Shown: one piece after another, positions 7,905-17,429 of the stretch
Layout: the number at the start of each line of letters is the position of its first letter
How positions within the stretch are numbered: the first letter of the stretch is position 1
Assembly: GCA_963741525.1 (NCBI GenBank)
Contig: CAVUIW010000010.1
Coordinates: forward strand, 54,333-118,332
DNA length: 64,000 nt
Reading direction: 5' to 3'
Source of the DNA: JANNSX01 sp963741525
Lineage (GTDB): Bacteria > Pseudomonadota > Alphaproteobacteria > Rhizobiales > Hyphomicrobiaceae
Notes under the pieces: model-generated
Told to the model about the DNA's origin: nothing
Database searches by the model: none
What the model saw: only the letters and a program-made list of their open reading frames with translations
Program-made: the position numbers and the translations under genes

Positions 7905-9197
7905 ATGATCGACATCGCCACCCGCGTCCACGACCATACCTGGAAGATCGATCCGATCGTCCGCTCGGTACTCGATACGGATTTCTACAAGCTGCTGATG
8001 GCGCAGACGATCTTCAAGCATCACAGGCAAGTCGACGTCACCTTCGCATTGAAGAACCGCACCACCTCGGTCGAGCTTGCCGACATCGTCGACATTGGCG
8101 AGCTCAGGGAGCAGCTCGACAATGTGCGCTCGCTCTCGCTCTCGCGCGGTGAATCCACCTGGCTTCGCGGCAACAGTTTCTACGGCAAGCGGCAGATGTT
8201 CGGCGCCGACTTCATCACCTGGCTCGAGGGGTTCCGGTTTCCGCCCTATCACCTCGAGCGGCGCGACGGGCAGTATCGCCTGATCTTCGAGGGCCAGTGG
8301 CTCGAGACGACGATGTGGGAAATCCCCGCGCTCGCCATTCTTTCGGAGCTCCGCTCGCGTGCCATCCTCAAGGGCATGGGCAAGTTCGAACTGCAAGTGC
8401 TCTATGCCCGCGCAATGACGCGCATTTGGGACAAGGTGCTGCGCTTGAAACAGCTCCCGGCCGTGCGCATCGCCGATTTCGGCACGCGGCGGCGGCACGG
8501 CTTCCTCTGGCAGGACTGGTGCGTGCAAGCGCTGGTCGAAGGCTTGGGCGATTGCTTCTCCGGCACGTCGAACTGCCTCATCGCCATGCGTCGCGAGGTG
8601 GAAGCCGTCGGCACGAATGCGCACGAATTGCCGATGGTCTACGCGGCACTCGCCAAGGACGACAAGGCGCTGGCCAAGACGCCCTACCAGGTGCTGGCCG
8701 ATTGGCAGGAGGACTACGACGGCAATTTGCGGATCATCCTGCCCGACACCTTCGGCACCACCGAGTTCCTCAAGCACGCGCCCGACTGGGTCGCCAAATG
8801 GACCGGCATGCGCATCGACTCCGGCGACCCCTTCAAGAAGGGCGAGGAGGCGATCGACTGGTGGAAGGCACAAGGCCAAGACCCGAAAGAGAAGCTCCTC
8901 ATTTTCTCGGACGGTCTCGACACCGAGGACATCGAGGCGCTCTACCAGCGCTTCAACGGCCGTGTCCGCCTCGCCTTCGGCTGGGGCACGTTGCTGACGA
9001 ATGATTTCCGGGGCCTGGCGCCCGGCCGCGGCACCGATCCGATCTCGCTCGTCTGCAAGGTGGTGTCCGCCAATGGCCAGCCGGCCGTGAAACTCTCCGA
9101 CAATCCCAACAAGGCCATGGGACCTGACGACGAGATCGCGCGCTACCGCCGCGTGTTCCACGCCGAGGACATGCCGGCGATCCCGGTGACGGTGTGA
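7905..9197 (+). CDS. pncB: nicotinate phosphoribosyltransferase
   Basis: 430 residues. It makes nicotinate mononucleotide from nicotinate and PRPP in the NAD salvage pathway, in the cytoplasm, with ATP hydrolysis. Family hallmarks are TDFYKLLMAQ near the N-terminus, IADFGTRRRHGFLWQDW, SGTSNCLIAM, DTFGTTEFL, RIDSGDPFKKGEEAI, FSDGLDTEDI and a C-terminal KLSDNPNKAMGP. The open frame extends to 7722, but the ATG at 7905 matches the usual PncB N-terminus. The HisC-like aminotransferase gene starts inside its stop codon (TGATG), so the two are co-translated. Confidence 0.95.
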   Translation: MIDIATRVHDHTWKIDPIVRSVLDTDFYKLLMAQTIFKHHRQVDVTFALKNRTTSVELADIVDIGELREQLDNVRSLSLSRGESTWLRGNSFYGKRQMFGADFITWLEGFRFPPYHLERRDGQYRLIFEGQWLETTMWEIPALAILSELRSRAILKGMGKFELQVLYARAMTRIWDKVLRLKQLPAVRIADFGTRRRHGFLWQDWCVQALVEGLGDCFSGTSNCLIAMRREVEAVGTNAHELPMVYAALAKDDKALAKTPYQVLADWQEDYDGNLRIILPDTFGTTEFLKHAPDWVAKWTGMRIDSGDPFKKGEEAIDWWKAQGQDPKEKLLIFSDGLDTEDIEALYQRFNGRVRLAFGWGTLLTNDFRGLAPGRGTDPISLVCKVVSANGQPAVKLSDNPNKAMGPDDEIARYRRVFHAEDMPAIPVTV

Positions 9198-10303
9198 TGC
9201 AGAAGCCGCCCTTGACGCCGATCGTCGCCGAGTTGCCATCGACGGTTCCCTTCGTTGGACCCGAGGCGCTCGAGCGGCAAAGCGGCAAACAATTCAGGGC
9301 GCGGATCGGTGCCAATGAGAGCGTGTTCGGCCCGTCACCCAAAGCAATCGCCGCCATGCGGGATGCGGCCGCCGAGGCCTGGATGTACGGCGACCCGGAG
9401 CTGCATGATCTAAAGACGGCACTCGCCCGGCATCATCATGTGAGACCTGAGAACATCGCCGTCGGCGAAGGCATCGACAGCCTGTTCGGCTATACGATGC
9501 GGATGTTCGTCGAACCGGGCGTGACGGTCGCGACCTCGCAGGGCGCCTATCCGACCTTCAACTTCCATGTCGTGGGCTATGGCGGGCAGCTCGTCACGGT
9601 GCCCTTTTGGGACGACCGGGAGGACCCGCAAGCGCTGCTCGATCTCGCCAAACGCGAAAACGCGCGATTGCTCTATCTCTCTAATCCCGACAACCCGATG
9701 GGCTCTTGGTGGGGCGAGGCCGACGTCAAGACCCTCATCGACCGGCTGCCGGATGGCATGCTGCTGTGCCTCGACGAGGCCTATATCGACTTCGCGCCGC
9801 CCGGGACGTCGCCGCCGATCGACATCAACAATCCGCAGGTGATCCGTTTCCGCACCTTCTCGAAGGCGCATGGGCTTGCTGGCATGCGCGTCGGCTACGT
9901 CATCGGCGAGGCGGGGCTCGTGCGCGGCTACGAGAAAATCCGCAACCACTTTTCGGTCGGCCGGCTGGCGCAGGCTGCGGCGATGGCCTCGCTCGGCGAT
10001 ACCGGGCATCTGGCGTCCGTCGTCGCGCGCGTGGCGCATGCCCGCGAGCGGATCGGGAAGATCGCCAAGGCGTCGGGCCTCAAACCCCTACCCTCGGCGG
10101 CGAACTTCGTCGCCATCGATTGCGGTCGCGATGGCGATTTTTCGCGGCGTGTTCTGACGGAGCTCGGCAGCCGCGGCGTCTTTGTGCGCATGCCGGGTGT
10201 CGCGCCACTCAATCGCTGCATCCGCATCAGCGCCGGCACCGACGGTGATCTCGACATCTTGCAGAAAGTTCTGCCGGAGGCGCTGAAGGCGGCGCGGGCC
10301 TGA
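9197..10303 (+). CDS. HisC-like class I/II PLP aminotransferase
   Basis: 368 residues from the ATG that overlaps the pncB stop. It has the fold type I pattern of histidinol-phosphate aminotransferase relatives: GANES (38-42), YGDPELHDLK, SNPDNPMG with Asn163, LDEAYIDF with Asp193, the PLP lysine in TFSKAHGL (Lys223) and GMRVGY with the phosphate-binding Arg. It transfers amino groups between an amino acid and a keto acid. Its place behind pncB and not among his genes argues against a main role in histidine synthesis; an aromatic or other amino acid is possible. The specificity is open. Confidence 0.85.
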   Translation: MQKPPLTPIVAELPSTVPFVGPEALERQSGKQFRARIGANESVFGPSPKAIAAMRDAAAEAWMYGDPELHDLKTALARHHHVRPENIAVGEGIDSLFGYTMRMFVEPGVTVATSQGAYPTFNFHVVGYGGQLVTVPFWDDREDPQALLDLAKRENARLLYLSNPDNPMGSWWGEADVKTLIDRLPDGMLLCLDEAYIDFAPPGTSPPIDINNPQVIRFRTFSKAHGLAGMRVGYVIGEAGLVRGYEKIRNHFSVGRLAQAAAMASLGDTGHLASVVARVAHARERIGKIAKASGLKPLPSAANFVAIDCGRDGDFSRRVLTELGSRGVFVRMPGVAPLNRCIRISAGTDGDLDILQKVLPEALKAARA

Positions 10304-10307
10304 CGAG

Positions 10308-11183
10308 TTATCTGAGGCGCGCCCGCAACACGCCGAAGATTTGGCTCGCCTCCATCGTCACGCCATCGGGTGTGAAGCCCGCCTCCTCGAGCCAGCCGAG
10401 CGTCGTCTCGAGCGGCCGGAGGCGCATCACCCAGCGCCCGCCTGTGTGGGAGTTGAGGCAGCGCGCGATAAGCTCGTGCTGGGGATGATGTGGCTGGACT
10501 GTGAGCAAGAGTGTCGCCGGCCGGGCCATGCGCCGCGCGATGTCGCGCAAGTGCTGCTGCAAGCGCGTATCATCCGGAATGATCTCGTGCAGGCCAGAGA
10601 CGATGACGAGCGACGGCGCGAAACCGATGTGGTCGAGATCGGTGGTTGAGAAGGCATCGGCCTGCTCGATCGTCGCATGCACGCCGAGGTCGCGGGCGAG
10701 TGCCGAGGCGGCCCGGACATTGGCCGCATCGTAGTCCGAAAGCCGCGCCTCGACCGGCTTGCCGCGAAAGCCCGCGAGCGACGTCAGCGCGTAGCGTCCG
10801 CCGCCACAGGCGAGATCGGCGACCGTCGGCATCCGGCCGGCCTCGAGTTGATCGTCGATTTCCTCGGCGATGGCACGTGTAACAAGCTGCCCTCGCGCAC
10901 GAATGCCTTTCCAGCCGGGGCTGTCGAGATAAACCCGGTCGATGGCGCGGCCGATCGGGCCGGCGCCTCGCGCTTCGTTCCGGTAGACATAGTCGAGCAT
11001 CAGGCCGGAATCGAAGCCGCGCGCGAGGCCGAACCGGATGCCCTCGGAGAGGGGGCCGAGGGTGGTGAGTGCGGCGCGAATGGCGCCGTAGTAGGCGGCC
11101 TTGGGGTGCCAAAAGGGGAGCGGCTGCTTGAGGAGCTCATACCGAGCGATGGCGCGGATGTCGGCAAGCGAAAGGGCGGGCAT
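10308..11183 (-). CDS. SAM-dependent methyltransferase (Methyltransf_20-like)
   Basis: About 291 residues. The central Rossmann core shows VADLACGGGRYALT for SAM motif I, ARLSDYDAANVRAA for the acidic loop and PSLVIVSGLHEIIPDD for the motif IV region; the C-terminal part (LGWLEEAGFTPDGV) is also typical of class I methyltransferases. The ATG at 11181-11183 has an AGAGG in good position; a TTG at 11199 is the alternative. No signal peptide. Relatives of this type often sit with phospholipid genes, which suggests a lipid-like substrate, but no such neighbour is present here. Confidence 0.75.
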   Translation of the reverse strand: MPALSLADIRAIARYELLKQPLPFWHPKAAYYGAIRAALTTLGPLSEGIRFGLARGFDSGLMLDYVYRNEARGAGPIGRAIDRVYLDSPGWKGIRARGQLVTRAIAEEIDDQLEAGRMPTVADLACGGGRYALTSLAGFRGKPVEARLSDYDAANVRAASALARDLGVHATIEQADAFSTTDLDHIGFAPSLVIVSGLHEIIPDDTRLQQHLRDIARRMARPATLLLTVQPHHPQHELIARCLNSHTGGRWVMRLRPLETTLGWLEEAGFTPDGVTMEASQIFGVLRARLR

Positions 11184-11282
11184 GCAGGGCCTCTCACGCA
11201 ATTGAACGATGTTTTTTATTTGGGATTGCCGAGGCCATAATCAAAGCGGTAAGTGCCTGAAAGGTTAAGGGATAGTCAGCCG

Positions 11283-11873
11283 CTAGCTGTTCGACCCGCC
11301 TTCAATCGTCAGCCACGGCCACCGCGCCCGATAGCTCTCGGCCTTCTCGCTGAACCAACTCTGGGGATGATTGAGTGGGTTGGGCCGGAGGATACCGGCG
11401 TAAAAGTCGTCGAGGCCGTAGCTCGCGTAGACGATCGCTGGCTGCCCAGCGGTGCAGCGGATGCCGACGCAAGTGCAGGCGACGAGGAAGCGGTGGATGC
11501 CGTCCATGCTCGACGTCAGCGCCGGGTAGTCGTGACCGAAGCGCCGTCGATACCAGATATGGACGCGCGCCTGGTTCTTCAGCTCGATCTTTGCGTCGAG
11601 ATCGGCGAATGTCGCCGACAGTCGCTTGATCTCGCGATCCTCGGCTGCGTAGGAGAGATCGCCCAGGTCGAAGTAGAACACGTCGTAGTCACGAATGTGC
11701 TCGGTGGGAGGATTCCCGCTCCTGAGATTCCAGATCGTCTCGAAGAGGCATCCGGCAACAAGCCAGCAGTCCGGCAGGTCGAGCGTTGGCATGCGATCGA
11801 TCAGAGCGGCGTTGATGGGATTGCATCTGACCGCAGCGATAAAACGAGCAGCGTCTGCTTCATTGACCATCAT
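11283..11873 (-). CDS. nucleotidyltransferase family protein (NTP_transf_6-like)
   Basis: 196 residues. The sequence shows the pattern of the small bacterial nucleotidyltransferase-like family: LPDCWLVAGCLFETIWN, then RDYDVFYFDLGDLSYAAED with the acidic residues expected to bind metal, VHIWYRRRFGHDYP, and a C-terminal FYAGILRPNPL. The members are cytoplasmic and mostly uncharacterised; the reaction and substrate are unknown. It is flanked on both sides by short non-coding gaps, so it is probably transcribed alone. Confidence 0.75.
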   Translation of the reverse strand: MMVNEADAARFIAAVRCNPINAALIDRMPTLDLPDCWLVAGCLFETIWNLRSGNPPTEHIRDYDVFYFDLGDLSYAAEDREIKRLSATFADLDAKIELKNQARVHIWYRRRFGHDYPALTSSMDGIHRFLVACTCVGIRCTAGQPAIVYASYGLDDFYAGILRPNPLNHPQSWFSEKAESYRARWPWLTIEGGSNS

Positions 11874-12044
11874 AGGAACAGCTTAGCTGCGGTTGACGCA
11901 CTCGCCGAGTGGAGGCTCTCACCTTCCATGAGAGGCACACGGGTCCCGGCCCGGAGGCCGGGATGATGTGTGGACGGCCGGGAACTCGTGTGCGTATCTG
12001 CACAGGCGATGTCCCAGGTCCTTGGAAAGGACGTGTTCTATGGC

Positions 12045-12803
12045 TTAACCCGCTGGCAGCGCCGCCGTCGACACCGTGCCCTCGCCCCCGAACAACCCGA
12101 ACCACTTGCCGTCCGGCAACAGCCGGTCGCCCAGATACGCCCAGGTGTCGCCCGAGCCAACCAACGACACGATCGGCTCGGCGGGCGGCGTCACGAGGAA
12201 GAGACCCACCACCAGCGCCGCCATCGAGGCCGACGCCACCGGCGCCTTGCCATCGAACAGTTTCAGCGCCGAGCCGAAGGACGACTTGATGCGCTCATTG
12301 TAGACGTCGACCGAATACATCTCGTCGAGAACGAGGTGGACGATGTAGCCGAACAGCATGAAGAGACCGCCGAGCCAGGCGACGATGTCGGAGGTGCCGA
12401 ACATCTTCGAGAAGACGATGGCCGTAATCAACCCGAAGGCGACGCCGGCGAGGATCGAGTGGAAGATGCCGCGATGCTCGGCAATCGAATGGAAGAGGTT
12501 GTGCCCGCCGTAGCGGATGAGGAGATAGGCGCCAGCCCACAGCAGCCACATCTCGGCGAGCGAATAGGCCATGCCGATCTTCAACAGGATAGCGAAGGCG
12601 AGGAAGACGCCGAGGCCGGAGAAGATCGCCTGCGAGGCGCGCGACTTCTGGAGATCAACATCGGGGAGCACGGCGCCGACCGCGCCGGCACTGACCAGCG
12701 TCAGAACCTCGGCATTGGTGACGAGCCCACCGGCCAGCACAAGCGTCGACATGACGCCCGAGGCAACGATGCCGACAGCGATGTGGGTGGTGAAATTGGC
12801 CAT
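12045..12803 (-). CDS. YdjM-like membrane-bound metal-dependent hydrolase family protein
   Basis: 252 residues from the ATG at 12801-12803, which has AGGAGA upstream. It begins MANFTTHIAVG, and carries VLPDVDLQKSRASQ, HNLFHSIAEHRGIFHS and FGYIVHLVLDEMYSVD; the conserved His and Asp residues in these segments are the family's putative metal ligands. Five to seven hydrophobic helices place it in the inner membrane. Members were annotated as hydrolases from the His/Asp pattern, and some are under SOS control in enterobacteria; the substrate is not known. I see no clear LexA box. The C-terminus is variable. Confidence 0.8.
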   Translation of the reverse strand: MANFTTHIAVGIVASGVMSTLVLAGGLVTNAEVLTLVSAGAVGAVLPDVDLQKSRASQAIFSGLGVFLAFAILLKIGMAYSLAEMWLLWAGAYLLIRYGGHNLFHSIAEHRGIFHSILAGVAFGLITAIVFSKMFGTSDIVAWLGGLFMLFGYIVHLVLDEMYSVDVYNERIKSSFGSALKLFDGKAPVASASMAALVVGLFLVTPPAEPIVSLVGSGDTWAYLGDRLLPDGKWFGLFGGEGTVSTAALPAG

Positions 12804-13013
12804 GACGGTCTCCTGTCCACCGGCAACGCGGAACAAGAGGGCCGGAGCTGAACTCATGAATCTGATTCGGCCGCCAACGCACAGTCGGAGGCTGTCGATA
12901 ATCTGTGGATAAGTAGGACGGGAATGCGGCTGCACAAGACCGGCCGCCGGCTATGGCAGCGGCGCAACTTCCGGGTGGACGCAGCGGCAGGGGCCTGCCA
13001 AGACCGCCACCCG

Positions 13014-13967
13014 ATGTCCCAGGCCAACCCCACGACCGCCACCCTGCCAGCGCCACGCCTCGACGCCACGGCATGGGGCCTGCTCTTCGTCCTCTCCATT
13101 CTCTGGGGCGGCTCGTTCCTGTTCGGGCGGATCGCCGTTGCCGAGCTGCCGCCCATGACGGTCGCCTGGGTGCGCGTGGCGCTCGCGGCAGCCACGCTGC
13201 TCGCCGGGCTGCTCGTTGCCGGTCAGGCGATCGCTTCCGCTTTCCCTCGCTGGCGCGACTTCCTCGTCATGGGCCTCATCAACAATGTCATTCCCTTCAG
13301 TCTCATCTTCTGGGGTCAGACCGAAATCGGTGCCGGCCTTGCCGCCGTACTCAACGCCACGACACCCCTGTTTGCCGCGGTCATTGCCCATTTCGGAACT
13401 TCGGACGAGAGGCTCACGGGTAACCGCATCGCCGGCCTGCTGATCGGCATCGCGGGTGTCGTCGTGCTGGTCGGTCCGGAAGCCTGGTCGGGATTGGGCC
13501 AAAATGTCTGGGGGCAGCTCGCTGTCCTCGGCGGAGCCGTGAGCTACGGGTTTGCCGGCCTTTGGGGACGCCGCTTCAGGAGCTTTCCGCCGGCCCTCAG
13601 CGCTCTTTCGCAGCTGTCGGCATCGACACTTCTGCTGCTGCCACTCGTCCTCGTCTTTGATCGGCCATTTGACTTGGCGATGCCCAGCATGAAGGTCACC
13701 TTAGCGATCGTCGCCCTCGCCGTGCTCTCGACCGCGCTCGCCTACATCGTATTCTTCCGCATCCTCGCCCGGGCCGGCGGCAGCAATGTCATGCTGGTGA
13801 CGCTGATGATCCCACCCTCCGCGATCCTGCTCGGCTGGCTGGTACTGGGCGAGACGCTGTCGGCCAGACAGCTCCTGGGCGCCGCCATCCTCGCGCTCGC
13901 CCTGATCGTCATCGACGGGCGGCTGGCGAAGCGGCTCGGGATCGGTGCGCGTCTTTTAACCACCTGA
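13014..13967 (+). CDS. DMT superfamily transporter (two EamA domains)
   Basis: 317 residues with ten hydrophobic helices in two EamA repeats. The first repeat starts at LLFVLSILWGGSFLFGRIAV; the second begins near VWGQLAVLGGAVSYGFAGLWGRR and ends with LLGWLVLGE and ILALALIVIDGRL. Such proteins export metabolites or amino acids across the inner membrane. The start ATG at 13014 begins the normal hydrophilic leader; the longer open frame upstream is not conserved in character. No neighbour indicates the substrate. It is divergent from the YdjM-like gene. Confidence 0.9.
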   Translation: MSQANPTTATLPAPRLDATAWGLLFVLSILWGGSFLFGRIAVAELPPMTVAWVRVALAAATLLAGLLVAGQAIASAFPRWRDFLVMGLINNVIPFSLIFWGQTEIGAGLAAVLNATTPLFAAVIAHFGTSDERLTGNRIAGLLIGIAGVVVLVGPEAWSGLGQNVWGQLAVLGGAVSYGFAGLWGRRFRSFPPALSALSQLSASTLLLLPLVLVFDRPFDLAMPSMKVTLAIVALAVLSTALAYIVFFRILARAGGSNVMLVTLMIPPSAILLGWLVLGETLSARQLLGAAILALALIVIDGRLAKRLGIGARLLTT

Positions 13968-14039
13968 TCCATATACGAAAAACTGGTTCAGCCTGCATTC
14001 ATGGCGGCCTCCCTATATCTACCGGCATAGCAACCGGAT

Positions 14040-14082
14040 GCGTTCGCTCACCGGCTCGTGCTAGACTTAGCTGAGCGAACGC
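14040..14082. other. hairpin upstream of a small exported-protein gene
   Basis: GCGTTCGCTCA at 14040-14050 is repeated perfectly inverted at 14072-14082, with a 21-base loop. It lies 22 bases before the ATG at 14105, so it would be in the 5' leader of that gene. It could be an operator for a dimeric regulator, or an RNA hairpin that affects translation. No T-run follows it, so it is not a typical terminator. Confidence 0.5.
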
Positions 14083-14104
14083 CCATTGGGGAGACTGGAC
14101 CAAA

Positions 14105-14362
14105 ATGATCCGCTTTCTTGCCGCCAGCCTCGTTCTGTTGAGTTTGACCGGCGCCGCCCTCGCCGAAACCCCGGCCGATCAGCAGGCCTGCAACTACCTG
14201 GCTGATCAGCTCGCCGAGGCGGCCGAGAACAAAGCCATGGACGACAACAAGATCGCCGAGATCGGCGGACTGCTCGCCCAGCTGATGACCCAGTGCGAGG
14301 AGAACCAGCTTGCCGAGGCCGGCCAGACGGCCGACAGGATCCGTGCCGCCGTCGGCGGTTGA
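14105..14362 (+). CDS. small exported protein (85 aa)
   Basis: The protein starts with a clear Sec signal peptide (MIRFLAASLVLLSLTGAALA, cut before ETPADQQ). The mature part of about 65 residues is acidic and helical and has two cysteines (ACNYL and QCEEN) that could form a disulfide in the periplasm. A strong terminator follows at 14387. No family is recognised and no function is proposed. The complete small transcription unit with leader hairpin and terminator supports a real gene. Confidence 0.75.
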   Translation: MIRFLAASLVLLSLTGAALAETPADQQACNYLADQLAEAAENKAMDDNKIAEIGGLLAQLMTQCEENQLAEAGQTADRIRAAVGG

Positions 14363-14386
14363 GCATGTCAAGCAACGCCAGTTTGG

Positions 14387-14414
14387 ATCGCGCCGAAGTT
14401 CACTTCGGCGCGAT
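14387..14414 (+). terminator. Rho-independent type terminator
   Basis: A perfect 13-bp stem, ATCGCGCCGAAGT (14387-14399) against ACTTCGGCGCGAT (14402-14414), with a 2-base loop and a short T-rich tail (TTCTC). It closes the transcript of the small exported protein, before the ABC importer operon. Confidence 0.85.
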
Positions 14415-14506
14415 TTCTCGTTCGTATCCAATCAAGCAATAGTGAGTGCTGGGCTGCTCTCTCTCGGCTATGCTGCACGTCTCGCCGCATCCGAACGGAG
14501 TCCTCC

Positions 14507-15733
14507 GTGCCAGCCCACTCGATATGCGCACTGATCGCCGCAACGCTCCTCATTGGCTTGCTCGGCACCACGGCGACCTTCGCCGCCGATCCCGATCCGG
14601 CGAAATGGAAGAGTGTGCTTGCGGCGGCCAAGGGGCAGACCGTCTCCTTCAACGCCTGGGGCGGCGAGCCACGCATCAACGCATACGTCGCCTGGGCGGG
14701 TGCCGAGGTCCAGAAGCGCTTCGGCGTCAAGCTGGCCCATGTGAAGCTCGCCGATACGGCGGAAGCCGTGCAGCGCGTGCTCGCCGACAAGACAGCCGGT
14801 GCGAACGAAGGCGGCGCCGTCGATCTCATCTGGATCAACGGCGAGAACTTCGCCGCAATGAAGAAGAATGGGCTGCTGTTCGGCCCCTGGGCGAACAAGA
14901 CTCCAAACTTCGCGCTGACCGATCCCGAGCGCAACAAGGACATCACTGCTGATTTCACAGTGCCAGTCGATGGCTTCGAAAGTCCGTGGGGACGGGCGCA
15001 AGTGGTGTTCTACCACGACATGGACACGCTCGCCGTACCGCCCAAATCCATGAACGGGCTGCTGGCCTGGTCGAAAGCCAATCCGGGCCGGTTCGCCTAT
15101 CCGCAGCCGCCGGATTTTCTGGGACTCACTTTTCTGAAGCAGGCCCTACTCGAACTCGCCACCGACAAGGCTCCGCTCTATGCGCCTATTGAGAACGCCG
15201 ACTTCGATGCGGTCACGAAGCCGCTCTGGGACTACCTCGATCAGCTCCATCCCGTGCTGTGGCGGAAGGGCCGCGCGTTTCCGGCGAATTCGACCGAGTT
15301 GCGGCGCGCCTTCGCCGACAAGGAAACCAGGATCGGCTTCACCTTCAATCCTGGGGACGCGAGCGCGGCTATCGCCAACAACGAGTTCGCACCGTCGGTC
15401 GAAAGCTATGTCCTCGACGCGGGCACCATCGGTAACGTACATTTCCTCGCCATTCCCTACAACGCCGCCAACAAGGCCGGTGCCATGGTGCTGGCGAACT
15501 TCCTGCTGTCCCCGGAAGCGCAAGCCAAGAAGCTCGATCCCGCGGTGTGGGGCGATCAGACGGTGCTGAGCGTCGCCCTGTTACCCGAAAAGGAGCAGGC
15601 GCTCTTCGAGAAGATCGATCTAGGCAGCGCGACGCTCCGGCCCCAAGAGCTCGGGACTCCGCTTCCGGAGCCGCATCCGAGCTGGATGACAGCGATCGAA
15701 GCGGCCTGGAAAACGCGCTACGGCGCTCAATAG
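14507..15733 (+). CDS. ynjB: YnjB-type ABC transporter solute-binding protein
   Basis: 408 residues from a GTG preceded by GGAG. A signal peptide (IAATLLIGLLGTTATFAAD) is followed by a type 2 periplasmic binding fold of the YnjB kind: FNAWGGEPRINAYVAW, DLIWINGENFAAMK, ESPWGRAQVVFYHD, RFAYPQPPDFLGLTF and FNPGDASAAI. It catches a small ligand in the periplasm and passes it to the YnjC-YnjD transporter encoded next. In E. coli the ligand of this system is not firmly known, and nothing in the sequence reveals it here. It is the first gene of the operon. Confidence 0.9.
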   Translation: MPAHSICALIAATLLIGLLGTTATFAADPDPAKWKSVLAAAKGQTVSFNAWGGEPRINAYVAWAGAEVQKRFGVKLAHVKLADTAEAVQRVLADKTAGANEGGAVDLIWINGENFAAMKKNGLLFGPWANKTPNFALTDPERNKDITADFTVPVDGFESPWGRAQVVFYHDMDTLAVPPKSMNGLLAWSKANPGRFAYPQPPDFLGLTFLKQALLELATDKAPLYAPIENADFDAVTKPLWDYLDQLHPVLWRKGRAFPANSTELRRAFADKETRIGFTFNPGDASAAIANNEFAPSVESYVLDAGTIGNVHFLAIPYNAANKAGAMVLANFLLSPEAQAKKLDPAVWGDQTVLSVALLPEKEQALFEKIDLGSATLRPQELGTPLPEPHPSWMTAIEAAWKTRYGAQ

Positions 15734-15746
15734 CAGATCCCGTGGC

Positions 15747-17429
15747 ATGCTGAGGCTGACCGCCAATGCGGTGATTGTGCTGCTGGCGGGGCCAGTCGTA
15801 GCGGGGCTTCTCTTCGTCTTTTTACCCGCTTTTGGCTACGCACCCGCGCTCGGCCAGCACGGTTTTGATCTTTCGGCCTTTGCCAATCTCCTCGAGACTC
15901 CGGGATTGACGCGCTCGTTGGTGTTGAGCCTTACATCGGGCTTGATCACGCCCCTGGTCGCTTTGGCGATCGTGCTGCTCTTTCTCGCCGGGGCTCAGGA
16001 GTCGGACTTCGGACGTATCCTTAGTCGTGCGGTTTCGCCCTTGCTGGCCGTGCCGCACGCCGCCATGGCATTCGGCCTCGCCTTCCTCATCGCGCCGTCC
16101 GGCATGATCGTTAGGGCCCTGTCGCCCTGGCTCACCGGCTTCGACGAGCCGCCGGACCTCTTGATCGTCAACGATCGCTGGGGGGTCTCGATGATCGCCG
16201 GGCTCGTCATCAAGGAGGTGCCGTTCCTGCTCCTGATGAGCCTCGCCGCGTTACCTCAAGTCCAGGCGAGGGAGCGTCTCGCCGTAGCCCGCACCCTCGG
16301 CTATCGGCCCGTGACGGCATGGCTCAAGGCGGTCGCGCCGGCGCTTTATCCGCTGGTCCGTCTGCCCGTCTATGCCGTCATCGCCTATGCCTCTTCCGTG
16401 GTCGATGTCGCGCTGATCCTCGGGCCGACCAATCCGCCGCCGCTTGGGGTCGCCATTCTGCGCTGGGCCAATGATCCCGATCTCGAGCGGATTCTGGTGG
16501 CCAGTGCCGGTGCCTTGGCACAACTCGGCGTGACGGCACTGGCGCTGGTTATCTGGTGGATCGGGGAAAGGCTCATCGCCCAATTGGTAACAAGCTGGAT
16601 TGGCCGCGGCGCCCGGAGCGCAGGCGATGGTGTGCTCCGCTGGCTCGGCCTCGCGGGTATGACCGCCGTGGTGGCGCTGTCGGCGGTGGGGTTCTTGTCG
16701 CTTGGGCTGTGGTCGATCGCTGGCTATTGGCGCTTTCCCGACGTGCTGCCCGGCGCGCTGACGCTGAAGACGTGGCATACCTCCATCGAAAGTATGGGGG
16801 AACCTCTTTTCAATGCGGTCTTGATTGCAGTGTTGGCAACGGGCGCGGCGATCGCCGCAACGCTGGCTGCGCTCGAGCACGAGGTCCGGCGCGGCTATCG
16901 TGCGACGCCACTTGCGCTGACCATCCTCTACTTGCCCATGCTGGTGCCGGCGGTTTCGTTCCTGCTCGGACTTGCCGTTGCCGCCGCTTTTGTTGGTATC
17001 CGGCCGGGCTTCTGGCCGGTGGTCGCCGGGCATGTGATCTTCGTGCTGCCGTACACTTACCTCTCGCTTTCGGAGGCCTATCGGCAGCTGGACCCTCGCT
17101 GGTCCGCCGTCGGCCGGACGCTTGGCGCGCGACCTTCGGCGGTGTTCTGGCGCATTCGTCTGCCGATGCTCCTGACGCCGCTACTGGCAACCGCGGCGGT
17201 CGGCCTGGCCGTCAGCGCCGGACAGTATCTGCCGACGCAAGTGCTGGGCGCCGGGCGCGTGCCGACGATTACAACGGAAGCCGTGGCGCTCGCTTCCGGT
17301 GGCGATCGGCGGTTCATTGGCGTGTGGGCGCTCGTGCAGGCTTTGCTACCGGCGGCCGGCTTCATCCTTGCGATCGCGGTACCGCGGCTCGTGTGGGCCA
17401 ACCGCCGCCAAATGCGCGAGGCCTATTGA
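15747..17429 (+). CDS. ynjC: YnjC-type ABC transporter permease (fused double permease)
   Basis: 560 residues with about twelve membrane helices, made of two BPD_transp_1 domains in one chain. Each half has the cytoplasmic loop that contacts the ATPase: ARTLGYRPVTAWLKAVAPAL in the first and GRTLGARPSAVFWRIRLPML in the second. This is the typical two-in-one permease of YnjC and iron(III)-type importers. It follows ynjB by 13 bases and overlaps the ATPase gene by three bases (ATGA-like arrangement), so all three are coupled. It forms the inner-membrane channel. Confidence 0.9.
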   Translation: MLRLTANAVIVLLAGPVVAGLLFVFLPAFGYAPALGQHGFDLSAFANLLETPGLTRSLVLSLTSGLITPLVALAIVLLFLAGAQESDFGRILSRAVSPLLAVPHAAMAFGLAFLIAPSGMIVRALSPWLTGFDEPPDLLIVNDRWGVSMIAGLVIKEVPFLLLMSLAALPQVQARERLAVARTLGYRPVTAWLKAVAPALYPLVRLPVYAVIAYASSVVDVALILGPTNPPPLGVAILRWANDPDLERILVASAGALAQLGVTALALVIWWIGERLIAQLVTSWIGRGARSAGDGVLRWLGLAGMTAVVALSAVGFLSLGLWSIAGYWRFPDVLPGALTLKTWHTSIESMGEPLFNAVLIAVLATGAAIAATLAALEHEVRRGYRATPLALTILYLPMLVPAVSFLLGLAVAAAFVGIRPGFWPVVAGHVIFVLPYTYLSLSEAYRQLDPRWSAVGRTLGARPSAVFWRIRLPMLLTPLLATAAVGLAVSAGQYLPTQVLGAGRVPTITTEAVALASGGDRRFIGVWALVQALLPAAGFILAIAVPRLVWANRRQMREAY

